Source: Psychrobacter immobilis (GTDB lineage Bacteria; Pseudomonadota; Gammaproteobacteria; Pseudomonadales; Moraxellaceae). Taken from it: DNA of 64,000 nt. Below, in pieces: positions 46,544 to 54,817 of the stretch. The stretch is from positions 1,798,001-1,862,000 of the forward strand of contig CAJGZL010000001.1 of assembly GCA_904846145.1 (NCBI GenBank), read 5' to 3'. Both the position numbers and the translations under genes were made by a program. Within the stretch, counting starts at the first letter, position 1, and every line of letters starts with the position of its first letter. Under the pieces are notes generated by a model. The model did no database searches. It was not told where the DNA came from and saw nothing but the letters and a program-made list of their open reading frames with translations.

Positions 46544-47506
46544 TTAATCATGAATATATTGGACAAAGTTGTCAGCGGTTAAAGGTAGCGGCTGATCTGT
46601 ATCTAGCTGATAGCAAGTCAAATAACCACTATCGACGGCAGCCGAATAGTCAGTACAGATAACTTGCGCGCTCAGCGGTGCAGGCTCGCCTGTCATCCAG
46701 TAGTGACCGACAAATACTGGCTTATGAGTTCTTAATACAAAATCAATATTTTCACTTAGGGCATCTTTGGGGATTTGTGCCAGTCCCGAATTAGGAGCGC
46801 GCGCAATTTGATGGATGGTTTGTTTGTTAAGATCATCAAGCCACCAGCGCACTCGAACGCGCGTACGTTTTGTGCCTTCTTTATCGATCATCGATAGTCC
46901 TGCTGGTAGTGGTGTCTCGACGCCTTTTAATACTCGCTCTAGCGCCTCAAACGGCTCGCTGTGCTTTTGTGAGGTCAAAATTAATGCTTGCTCGGTCAAG
47001 CAGTTATCAGCCGTCAACATCGGCTGAAGTATCGCCATACTGTCGACATCCCAACAGGCGTGTACAAAGCAAGCATAGTCAGTCTCAAGCCATAACGGAA
47101 TCTCATACAAACGCGCCAGCCAATGCTTATGCAGCGCTGAGCCAAAAGGTATTTCAGCCAAAAAAGCTTCGTGTTGCGTGGTATGAGTCTGATTGTGTTT
47201 GCGTAAATATTGCCTAGGATGGTCAGAACTAAAGTTAGAATCAGGATCAAGGGTAGCAAAAGCCAGCGCGTTGTACTCATGATTGCCCATCACCGCATCA
47301 GCTACATTAGCATCAAGCATAGCAAATACGATCTCAAGTGCCGCTAGCTGCTGCGAGCCGCGGTCAATAAGATCGCCAATAAATAACGCCCTATGATGAG
47401 GCGGCGGCTCATAATAAGTGCCGTTGTGCGCATAACCCAATTGGATCAGTAAGCCTGTGAGCTTATCTGCATAGCCATGGATATCACCGATAACATCTAT
47501 AATCAT
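46544..47506 (-). CDS. Metallophosphoesterase of the PrpE/ApaH/PP1-like group
   Basis: The 320-residue protein has all calcineurin-type motifs. DVIGDIHGYADKL is near the N-terminus, then FIGDLIDRGSQQ, AVMGNHEYNALAF, and a later His in VGHYWMTGE. These residues bind two metal ions for phosphate-ester hydrolysis. Candidate substrates include diadenosine tetraphosphate or phosphoproteins; the sequence does not decide. No signal peptide is present. The start ATG has no good ribosome-binding site. The rhomboid gene lies 27 bases upstream on the same strand, so the two are probably one transcript. Confidence 0.85.
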   Translation of the reverse strand: MIIDVIGDIHGYADKLTGLLIQLGYAHNGTYYEPPPHHRALFIGDLIDRGSQQLAALEIVFAMLDANVADAVMGNHEYNALAFATLDPDSNFSSDHPRQYLRKHNQTHTTQHEAFLAEIPFGSALHKHWLARLYEIPLWLETDYACFVHACWDVDSMAILQPMLTADNCLTEQALILTSQKHSEPFEALERVLKGVETPLPAGLSMIDKEGTKRTRVRVRWWLDDLNKQTIHQIARAPNSGLAQIPKDALSENIDFVLRTHKPVFVGHYWMTGEPAPLSAQVICTDYSAAVDSGYLTCYQLDTDQPLPLTADNFVQYIHD

Positions 47507-47533
47507 AATTTGAAGTCTAAAGCTAAGCGCAAT

Positions 47534-48142
47534 TTAAAAGCTGGGTGAGAGTAGCGCATTGATGAAATAAGGCAGAATCTGTGGTTGCAGCGCGATAGTA
47601 GCAACAACCCCAAACGTGCCGCCCCATAAATGTGCCATGTGGTTAATATTAGAACCGCCGCGCCTGTCGGCGTAGATGCTGTAAGCCACATAAGCCACGG
47701 CAAATAAAATGGCAGGGATAGGAATCACGGCAAACAGATAAATCATATCCCATGGCGCAATTAAAATAAACGCGAATAATACCGCTGATACACCGCCTGA
47801 AGCCCCAAGACTGAGATAGCTGGCACTGTTTTTATGCTTAATATAGCTAGGTATCATCGCTACGATAATAGCCAGTACATAAAAAACCACAAAACCATAA
47901 CCCGCTAAAAATGGCTTGTATAATCCTTCGATAGCGCGACCGAAGAAATATAACGTAAACATATTAAACAGTAAGTGCATACTGTCGGCATGAATAAAGC
48001 CATGGGTAACAAAACGATCCCATTGACCTTTACTGACTGCAGGTGGATAAAAAATCAAACGGTTAAACAGTGCCTTGTTTTGCCAAGCCAACAAGCTCAC
48101 AATAACCGTAATAATAATGATAAGAGTAGTATGGTCAAACAA
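47534..48142 (-). CDS. Rhomboid-family intramembrane serine protease
   Basis: The 202-residue protein has about six membrane segments. Catalytic Ser lies in the GASGG motif of SLGASGGVSAVLFAFI, and catalytic His in HMAHLWGGTFG. The family's HGFIHADSMHLLFNMFTLYFFGRAIE block is complete (HxxxHxxxN). The start codon is TTG, preceded by AAGG, and no ATG occurs before the first membrane core, so the rare start is likely real. Substrates are unknown. The metallophosphoesterase follows 27 bases downstream. Confidence 0.9.
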   Translation of the reverse strand: MFDHTTLIIIITVIVSLLAWQNKALFNRLIFYPPAVSKGQWDRFVTHGFIHADSMHLLFNMFTLYFFGRAIEGLYKPFLAGYGFVVFYVLAIIVAMIPSYIKHKNSASYLSLGASGGVSAVLFAFILIAPWDMIYLFAVIPIPAILFAVAYVAYSIYADRRGGSNINHMAHLWGGTFGVVATIALQPQILPYFINALLSPSF

Positions 48143-48398
48143 AGGGTAATCCTTAGGCCAAGCCTAATCAGTAATATTGTCAAAAACCTATAGTTGTCAA
48201 AAGCCCAGTAGCTGGCATAGAATTTTAGAACAATAAGCAAATTTGATAGCGCTAAGTCTAACGCTAAATCATCGTTATAGCTCTATATAACTTACATACC
48301 CATACAAATTATAGTCAATAAGTTATCAAACCTAACTATTTACTGTAAGATATTTTGATAGTGGCAGCAGTATAAATTATATACTCAAATATATCCTA

Positions 48399-49378
48399 AC
48401 CCCACTCTCAACTTCGAAAGTGATTGAAAAAAGAAGAGCACCTCACTAATCTATTGTTTTCGACCAAGAATACAATGGAGTTGTGAGATGCCCATAGACG
48501 AATTTATCATCAATATCTATTTAATGGTAGAGCAATATTACAAAATAGTCGTCACCAAACCCTTGCGAAGTGCAGGTTACGCGCCAAAGCTAAGTGATCC
48601 TGAGGTTATTTGCATGGAGATGGTCGGTGAATTTTTACACCTTGATCAAGACAAACAAATTTGGCAATACTTTACCCAGCATTGGCAAGACTGGTTTCCA
48701 GCCATCGGCTCATACCCTAACTTCGCAAAGCACTGCGCCAATCTGTGGCAAGTCAAACAGCAGATACAAGATAACGTCAGTCAAATTGAAGGCCGTGACA
48801 ACATTCATTTTATGGATGGCTTTCCGATACCCGTCTGTCATTATGGACGCGCTTATCGGCATAAGAATTATCAAGACTTAGCAGCTTTTAGCTACTGTGC
48901 CGCTAAGCAAGAGAGGTACTATGGCTTTGAAGGCCATTTGCTTGTTAACTTATCGGGCATGATTAAAGGCTTTACCTTTGCTCCTGCCAATGTTGATGAA
49001 AGAGCGGTTGCCCCAGAAATCACCACTCATATTCATGGGCTACTTGGCGCTGATAAAGGGTATATCAGCCCTAGTCTGACATCGTACTACGACGCTCAAG
49101 GCGTGGATTTACAAACGCCACTCAGAGCCAACATGAAAGAGGATAGACCCAAACCTGTGGTAAGGCGGCTAATGAAAGCCCGCCGTATCGTTGAAACAGT
49201 CATTGGTCAGCTATCAGAACGATTTAATATACAAAGGGTACGAGCAAGAGATTTATGGCATTTGTCTCATCGATTGATTCGTAAGATTCTTTCACACAAT
49301 CTGTGCTTTGTACTCAACAAAAAACTTGGTAATCCGCCTCTTCAGTTTGATTTGCTTATTTCAAGTTGAGAGTGGGGT
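48399..49378 (+). mobile_element. IS982-family insertion sequence, complete, 980 bp
   Basis: Perfect 16-bp terminal inverted repeats ACCCCACTCTCAACTT lie at 48399-48414 and, inverted, at 49363-49378. A 6-bp direct repeat ATCCTA at 48393-48398 and 49379-49384 is the target duplication. The single transposase gene is intact and fills the element. Perfect ends and an intact gene suggest a recent, possibly active copy. It inserted 66 bases upstream of the start of the first OmpA-type paralogue, in the same orientation. Confidence 0.92.
48488..49369 (+). CDS. IS982-family transposase
   Basis: The 293-residue protein begins with the family's typical helical region (KPLRSAGYAPKLSDPEVICM, then GEFLHLDQDKQIWQYF). 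It carries a DDE catalytic core. The first Asp is in HFMDGFPIPVCHYGRAYRHK, the second in LLGADKGYISP and the Glu in ARRIVETVIGQLSERF. The length is normal, and there is no internal stop. The stop codon overlaps the right inverted repeat. A GGAG lies before the ATG. Confidence 0.92.
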   Translation: MPIDEFIINIYLMVEQYYKIVVTKPLRSAGYAPKLSDPEVICMEMVGEFLHLDQDKQIWQYFTQHWQDWFPAIGSYPNFAKHCANLWQVKQQIQDNVSQIEGRDNIHFMDGFPIPVCHYGRAYRHKNYQDLAAFSYCAAKQERYYGFEGHLLVNLSGMIKGFTFAPANVDERAVAPEITTHIHGLLGADKGYISPSLTSYYDAQGVDLQTPLRANMKEDRPKPVVRRLMKARRIVETVIGQLSERFNIQRVRARDLWHLSHRLIRKILSHNLCFVLNKKLGNPPLQFDLLISS

Positions 49379-49444
49379 ATCCTACGTACTCATCAAATAT
49401 TGATAATTTTCATTCTCAAAATGTTATCGCAGAAGGCAAGATTT

Positions 49445-51166
49445 ATGACCATTATCGACCAGCTAGAATCCTTGATTACGCCTGCTATCGTAGGGGACGA
49501 TCCAAGCGTTGCCTCTATCAGCTTACTTGAGCAATTCTATGCGATCTTAGTCAGTCGTCTAGCGATAGCAGATGTCTATAACCAGTTGCAACGCAATCAG
49601 GCATCGATTGCCACGCATAATAATATGTTTGAGCAGTTTTGGACTGAGCCTAGTGAGCGTGAGCTTATCATCAGCGAGCTGGCGCAAACCCATCATCTTG
49701 ACGAGCTTGAAACTGAGCACTTAATTACGAATGCTGCCCACTTAGGATTTGGACAGCTCAAAGAGCTTGCCAACGACCAGTTTTTACCCGCGTTTTTGCA
49801 GTCCAAACAAGCAGATATACGTCACTATTTACCTGTATGGGCATCAGAGATTATAGCAAATCCTATCACACCAATTGAGCAAATAGCCTTATTAGATAAT
49901 GATAAAAAGTTAAATAACGATAAACAGTTAGGCAGAAATAACCCCTTAACTCTCGATCCGCAAGAGAACAACGAACCAGTCGTCGCTATTGTAGAAGAAA
50001 CCCTAGTAGTCGATGGTCTCAATGACATAAATGGCATCAACGATATAAAGGCTCTCGATGACGTAAGCATCCTCAACGACACAGATACAGGCACAGATAC
50101 AGAAAATACTATGGCTATGCCAGTCATAACGATTGATAAAGATGACGGTATCAGTAATGAGAGCCATGATAAAGCTATACCAACCAATGCGTCAGCTAAT
50201 AGCTCTCCGGCCTATGCCAGTTCTAAAAACCTGTCTAGCACTCACGCTAATAAGCCGCCTAGTAACTGGCTTATTCCTATCTTGTTATTGATTATCGCTT
50301 TAGCGGCTTTGGCCTTATTATGGTCTTTGGTCATCCAGCCTAAGTTTATGCAGCCTGCCGAAACAGTGATAATAGAGCCAGTAGTGATTGAGGATAAAGC
50401 GCCTATCGCAGCTGTACTAAAGCCCGCTCAACTGATCATAGCCGTCGATAATAGTGGCAGCTTATATACTTGTACAGCGACTATTGGCGATGTCAATTTG
50501 CAAAATAGTTTGCGCCAAGCTTTAACTACTAGCTTTGGCGAGCAGGCGAGTATCTGTGAATTCATCATAGAGCAGGACATTGCCACAGATTTAGCAAATA
50601 TAAATATCAATAGCTTACCAGAGATTCTAACCTTAGTACGCGCCACCCCTTTTGCCCGTCTAGAGCTACTAGATAGCAGCATTCGTCTGGAAGCACCTGA
50701 TAGTAATCTATTGCAGCAACTGGCAATCAATATGCGTAGTCTATTGCCAACGACTTCTATCACTACTACCGATCCTACGCCATTGCCAAATGATGTTAAC
50801 AACCCTAACGGCGCTAATAATCTAAATAATTCTAATGGCAATTTTGATAACGGCGCTGGATTCAATACTAATGATCCCAATTCAAATTATCAATCCTCAG
50901 ATGATGATACCAATGACAGGGTAATGCCCGCGCCATCAAGTAATAATGACAATTTCAACAATACTAACAACGTCAATAATCCTAACTATGCTAATAGCAA
51001 TAATAATAGCAATGCCAATATCAGAAACAACGCTTTTAGTGAACGAAGTCAGCAATCAGGACCTATATCAGAATCAGAGGTTGATAATCTTGCCAATACT
51101 TCAATCGTAGCAGAGCCATTACGTAATGCACGACCTGTCGATAACAATTTAAATCTTAATAACTAA
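49445..51166 (+). CDS. OmpA-less paralogue: conserved N-terminal domain, TM, BON-like domain, Asn-rich tail
   Basis: From the ATG at 49445 the protein has 573 residues. Residues 1-135 match the N-terminal domain of the next gene (compare LLEQFYAILVSRLA with LLEQFYAVFTARLA). A low-complexity acidic linker leads to a membrane segment (WLIPILLLIIALAALALLW, about 277-296). A domain paralogous to the second half of the next gene follows (LYTCTATIGDVNLQNSLRQA). The OmpA domain is replaced by 150 Asn/Ser-rich residues. No peptidoglycan-binding motif remains. Function unknown; I infer a regulator or partner of its neighbour. The IS982 element sits 66 bases upstream and may have changed its expression. 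The frame is open 15 codons further to a TTG, but AGAAGGC favours 49445. Confidence 0.7.
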   Translation: MTIIDQLESLITPAIVGDDPSVASISLLEQFYAILVSRLAIADVYNQLQRNQASIATHNNMFEQFWTEPSERELIISELAQTHHLDELETEHLITNAAHLGFGQLKELANDQFLPAFLQSKQADIRHYLPVWASEIIANPITPIEQIALLDNDKKLNNDKQLGRNNPLTLDPQENNEPVVAIVEETLVVDGLNDINGINDIKALDDVSILNDTDTGTDTENTMAMPVITIDKDDGISNESHDKAIPTNASANSSPAYASSKNLSSTHANKPPSNWLIPILLLIIALAALALLWSLVIQPKFMQPAETVIIEPVVIEDKAPIAAVLKPAQLIIAVDNSGSLYTCTATIGDVNLQNSLRQALTTSFGEQASICEFIIEQDIATDLANININSLPEILTLVRATPFARLELLDSSIRLEAPDSNLLQQLAINMRSLLPTTSITTTDPTPLPNDVNNPNGANNLNNSNGNFDNGAGFNTNDPNSNYQSSDDDTNDRVMPAPSSNNDNFNNTNNVNNPNYANSNNNSNANIRNNAFSERSQQSGPISESEVDNLANTSIVAEPLRNARPVDNNLNLNN

Positions 51167-51543
51167 CTATAGAACAAAGATTATCTGCCAAAAATTATAG
51201 GTCAAAAATAATAGAAATCGTTATTTTTACCATTGGAATAATTAGCTTGTGTCTACATTGTGTTATCCATTAGCTTAATATAAGCGCTACAGTTACGTGC
51301 AACAACTGAAACATTACTTATCGTAGCAATTACACAACAGCGAGTTGATTGTGATATTCGAAGTATTGAATTTATAATAGAAAAGTTAAATAAAGTGTTG
51401 AATCTTTGCATTATTTTATTTTGAATAATTTTACTTTGAATAAAGAACAAGATAAACACTTGATAAGCTTCTTATTTGTTTGCAGTAAGTAGCACATCGT
51501 TTTAGATTTCTAGAAAGATAATTATAATTGGAGGAAACATATT
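51167..51543. other. Intergenic region between the two paralogues
   Basis: The 377-bp stretch is AT-rich with no ORF or hairpin terminator. A TATAAT at 51373-51378 could be a -10 box for the second gene, but the nearest -35-like word TTGATT is 21 bases away. Confidence 0.35.
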
Positions 51544-53193
51544 ATGGATATTATTGGTCATTTAACCCGTACGGTGACACCAGCGGTACTAGGCAGTGAT
51601 AACGACCCTGCCAAAAAAAGCTTACTTGAGCAGTTTTACGCGGTATTTACTGCACGTTTAGCAGATAAAGAGACTTATGGTCGTTTTGCTAATGAGAATA
51701 TTGCCCGTGACGATCAAGGATTTTATGATCGTGTTTGGACAGATGGTAGCCATCGAGATCAAATCTCTAACGAGCTCTCAAGTGTTCATAACGTAGATCC
51801 TACAGCGGCTCGTGGCCTTATCGCTATGGCGGCTCCATTGGCCTATCATGAAATCAAAAGCTTGGCAGGTACTACACCTGTACCTCAGTTCTTAAATGAC
51901 AATCTATCCAGCTATCAGTATCATATTCCCGCTTGGGCTGCAGGTGTCGTTCCCGCTGGTATGCTAATGGCAGCGCCTGCTGGTGAGCGTATCTCAGATA
52001 CCACTAGCATGGCACCATTGGTACACGAAGAAGAAAAGTCTGGTAGCTTTATGAAAGCACTACTGCCGATTATAGGTCTAATTATCTTAGGTGCATTAGC
52101 CTGGGCATTACTGCGTGGTTGCCAAGATAATCCAGAGCCTGTCGCGACGCCTGTCGTAACTGAAGAGCAAGTGAGCGAAGAGCCTGTCGCAGCAGTTGCT
52201 AGTGATATCGAATTGGCATCATTACGTGTTGCTACGGGTGAAGGCAATACTTTGTACGCTTGTAATATGAATGTTGGCGACGAAGCGCTACAAAATACAG
52301 TTATGGGCGCTATGAGCACGACGTTTGGCGCTGAAGCAGATAAATGTGTTGCCGATGTTGATGATAGCTTTGCAGCAGATATGCCTGCAGCAGCAGTACT
52401 AGCGGATATTTTACCCATTATCCAAAGCTCACCAAACGCTAGCATGATTGTCAAAGGTAATGAGATTATTGTTAACTCACCAGATGCAGCAGCGCTTGAG
52501 CAATTGGTTGCTGATTTGCAAGCAGCTGCGCCAAACATGATGGTAAGTGCAGAAGGTCCACTTGATCTACAGGGTGAGATCGATAATAGTTTAGCCGCTG
52601 CAGATGTTGCTATTGGTCGTCTTGGTGAAAATCCAGATCCCCGTGATGTAGCACGAGCGCTTAGCATACAAGTTATCAATTTTGAGCTGGATGCAGCTAT
52701 GATTCCAGATATCAATAAGCCGTTCCTTGATCGTGCTGCCAAGCTAATTACTGAAACGCCTGATGTGCAATTGACTATTACAGGTAATACCGATAGCTTA
52801 GCATCAGATGCTTACAATCTAGACTTATCACGTCAACGTGCCCAAGCGGTTAAAGAGTACTTGGTATCACAAGGCGTCGATGCTAGTAAACTAATTACAA
52901 AAGGTGCTGGTGAGTCCAATCCAATTGCGGATAACTCAACCGAGCAAGGTCGTTTCCGTAACCGTCGTATTGGCTTTACTGTATATGATGAAAGTGTAGA
53001 TGGTAATGGAGTTGCAGTCACAGCTGGTAATGGTGGCGATATGGCAACTAATACATCACTTAACAATAACGCAACGACTGGTATGGATGTCAATATGCCA
53101 GATCCTGATCTAAACCCACTAGATGATAACAATGATGATGTGTTGCCAGATGGTGATGATCCTACGCAAGGTACTGTATTAGATCCTCAGTAA
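51544..53193 (+). CDS. Membrane-anchored OmpA-family protein with conserved N-terminal domain
   Basis: The 549-residue protein has an N-terminal helical domain (1-135; resembles DUF937 in its NVDPTAARGLIAMAAPL block). A membrane segment follows (LLPIIGLIILGALAWALL, about 177-194), then a BON/ArfA-like domain (220-345, LYACNMNVGDEALQNT). The C-terminal OmpA domain spans about 380-485. Peptidoglycan-binding residues are seen in NLDLSRQRAQAVKEYL and GRFRNRRIGF, and TGNTD is the loop aspartate. An acidic tail ends it. There is no signal peptide, so the N-terminal domain is cytoplasmic and the OmpA domain periplasmic, a tether between inner membrane and cell wall. A strong ribosome-binding site (GGAGG, nine bases upstream) suggests good expression. 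Confidence 0.85.
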   Translation: MDIIGHLTRTVTPAVLGSDNDPAKKSLLEQFYAVFTARLADKETYGRFANENIARDDQGFYDRVWTDGSHRDQISNELSSVHNVDPTAARGLIAMAAPLAYHEIKSLAGTTPVPQFLNDNLSSYQYHIPAWAAGVVPAGMLMAAPAGERISDTTSMAPLVHEEEKSGSFMKALLPIIGLIILGALAWALLRGCQDNPEPVATPVVTEEQVSEEPVAAVASDIELASLRVATGEGNTLYACNMNVGDEALQNTVMGAMSTTFGAEADKCVADVDDSFAADMPAAAVLADILPIIQSSPNASMIVKGNEIIVNSPDAAALEQLVADLQAAAPNMMVSAEGPLDLQGEIDNSLAAADVAIGRLGENPDPRDVARALSIQVINFELDAAMIPDINKPFLDRAAKLITETPDVQLTITGNTDSLASDAYNLDLSRQRAQAVKEYLVSQGVDASKLITKGAGESNPIADNSTEQGRFRNRRIGFTVYDESVDGNGVAVTAGNGGDMATNTSLNNNATTGMDVNMPDPDLNPLDDNNDDVLPDGDDPTQGTVLDPQ

Positions 53194-53241
53194 TCTATGA
53201 TGATCTATATTTAGATAAATATCTAAAAGTATTTTCAATTT

Positions 53242-53276
53242 AAAAAGACCGCATCTGTTATAGATGCGGTCTTTTT
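53242..53276. terminator. Bidirectional terminator between the OmpA-family gene and nagZ
   Basis: AAAAAGACCGCATCT pairs perfectly with AGATGCGGTCTTTTT around a GTTAT loop. Confidence 0.92.
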
Positions 53277-53298
53277 GTATAACACGCCCTAGTATTTA

Positions 53299-54399
53299 TC
53301 AATAACAAGTGGGGTCACGTTGCTCATCGTTATTATCTAAAAGCTTTGAATCGGCTGATTCGTTTTTACCGCTACTTTTACTAAAAAAAGCTTCAGTGAC
53401 TGCAAGCTTTGCTTGATGCCAATGCTCAAACTGCAGGCAAGTATCGTCAAGACTACCTTGCCATACAGGTATTCTCCCACACATGGTTTTGATACGCTTT
53501 TGACTAGGGTAAGGTAGCTCTTGGGCGGCCTCAGCAGCTTCGTGAGCAGAAACTCTATCATTACAGACCAATGCAATATCACAGCCTGCTTCAATAGCCG
53601 CTTGTACACGAGCGCCAATATCGCCAGCTGCCTGAGCGCCTTGCATAGATAGGTCATCAGAGAAAACCACCCCATCAAACTTTAGCTGATCACGCAAAAT
53701 ATCTTGTAGCCAAATCTTAGAGAATCCAGCAGACTTATCATCGACTTGTGAGAAAATAACATGAGCTGGCATAACGGCATCAAGCCAAGGTAGTGTCTGC
53801 ACAAAGGGCTGAATATCAGTCGCCATAATGTCATGTAGGCTACGCTCATCGATAGCCTCTGCCACATGCGAATCAGGGGCAATAGCGCCATGACCTGGGA
53901 AATGCTTACCTGTCGTTGCCATGCCTGCATCCTTTATGCCGCGCATCAACTGTGTGGCCAAAGCTATTATAACTTGAGGATCTTGATGAAAGCTGCGATC
54001 ACCGATCACTTGACTGATACCATCGCGATCAAGCACAGGTGCAAAACTGATATCGATGCCTACGGCTAGTACTTCAGCCGCCATTAAGTAGCCACAGTCA
54101 TATGCCAAGCTTAGCGCATCACTCGGCTGTTGATCAAAGAGTTTACCCAACTGTCCCATAGCAGGTAGTTTACTAAACCCCTCACGCAGGCGGGCAACCC
54201 GACCACCTTCTTGATCAATGCCTATCAAGATATCGGGATTATGGTAACGTATATCATCACAAAGATAACGTACTTGCTCAGCATTGGCGATATTACGTGC
54301 AAACAAAATAACGCCACCGACCTGAGCTTGTTTGATAAGACTGACATCTTCAGCTGTCAAACCTGTGCTATCGATATCTATCATTAATACGCCGTACAT
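53299..54399 (-). CDS. nagZ: Beta-N-acetylhexosaminidase NagZ
   Basis: NagZ is a cytoplasmic glycoside hydrolase of family GH3. It removes GlcNAc from anhydromuropeptides during cell-wall recycling, and in some species its product controls beta-lactamase expression. The 366-residue protein has IGIDQEGGRVARLR, SFAPVLDRDGISQVIGDRSF and the diagnostic GKHFPGHGAIAPDSH, which carries the general-acid His. The nucleophile Asp lies in VVFSDDLSM. AAGGA lies eight bases before the ATG. It is a single gene, facing the OmpA-family gene across a shared terminator. Confidence 0.95.
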   Translation of the reverse strand: MYGVLMIDIDSTGLTAEDVSLIKQAQVGGVILFARNIANAEQVRYLCDDIRYHNPDILIGIDQEGGRVARLREGFSKLPAMGQLGKLFDQQPSDALSLAYDCGYLMAAEVLAVGIDISFAPVLDRDGISQVIGDRSFHQDPQVIIALATQLMRGIKDAGMATTGKHFPGHGAIAPDSHVAEAIDERSLHDIMATDIQPFVQTLPWLDAVMPAHVIFSQVDDKSAGFSKIWLQDILRDQLKFDGVVFSDDLSMQGAQAAGDIGARVQAAIEAGCDIALVCNDRVSAHEAAEAAQELPYPSQKRIKTMCGRIPVWQGSLDDTCLQFEHWHQAKLAVTEAFFSKSSGKNESADSKLLDNNDEQRDPTCY

Positions 54400-54817
54400 G
54401 GCTTTGTCCTTAAAGTGCTAAGCACCATTTCATTTGGTTTATAAGGGTTCAAAATAATAACAAAAAGTTTGGTGTACAAAGAGATTGCGTGTAAGATTGA
54501 TTATACATTTTGAGACAATTTCAAATTAAAACACATGCTAACATCACCTTTAACTGAGCCATATTGAATAAAGTTTCTCCAAATTAAATGCTTGATTATC
54601 GTACACAGCTTTTTAATTTAGCGGTCTAATTTAATAGTCTAAAGGTTTTGTATAATCAATAAAAGAGACCCTAAGGTAATCATAAATAAACGGTTGTGAT
54701 TAGTGTATGCTTATCTCATTGAAATATTAGAATATGTTTTTGTTTTATAAAGTTTTATAAAAATAGATCCATTTATTTTTAACTCAATACCTCATTTGAA
54801 ATAACTAGGTAGATATA
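54400..54817. other. Divergent region between nagZ and prc
   Basis: The stretch is AT-rich with no ORF. A TATAAT word at 54651-54656 preceded by TTTTG could belong to a prc promoter, 160 bases upstream of its start. No clear -35 is visible. Confidence 0.35.

Noticed and set aside
51346..51378. TTGATT and TATAAT as a promoter for the OmpA-family gene
   Set aside because: Spacing of 21 bases is too long; only the -10-like word was noted.
51921..52742. 273-residue minus-strand ORF opposite the OmpA-family gene
   Set aside because: Shadow of a strongly supported gene with conserved domains; composition (Ala/Ser/Ile-rich) is typical of antisense frames.
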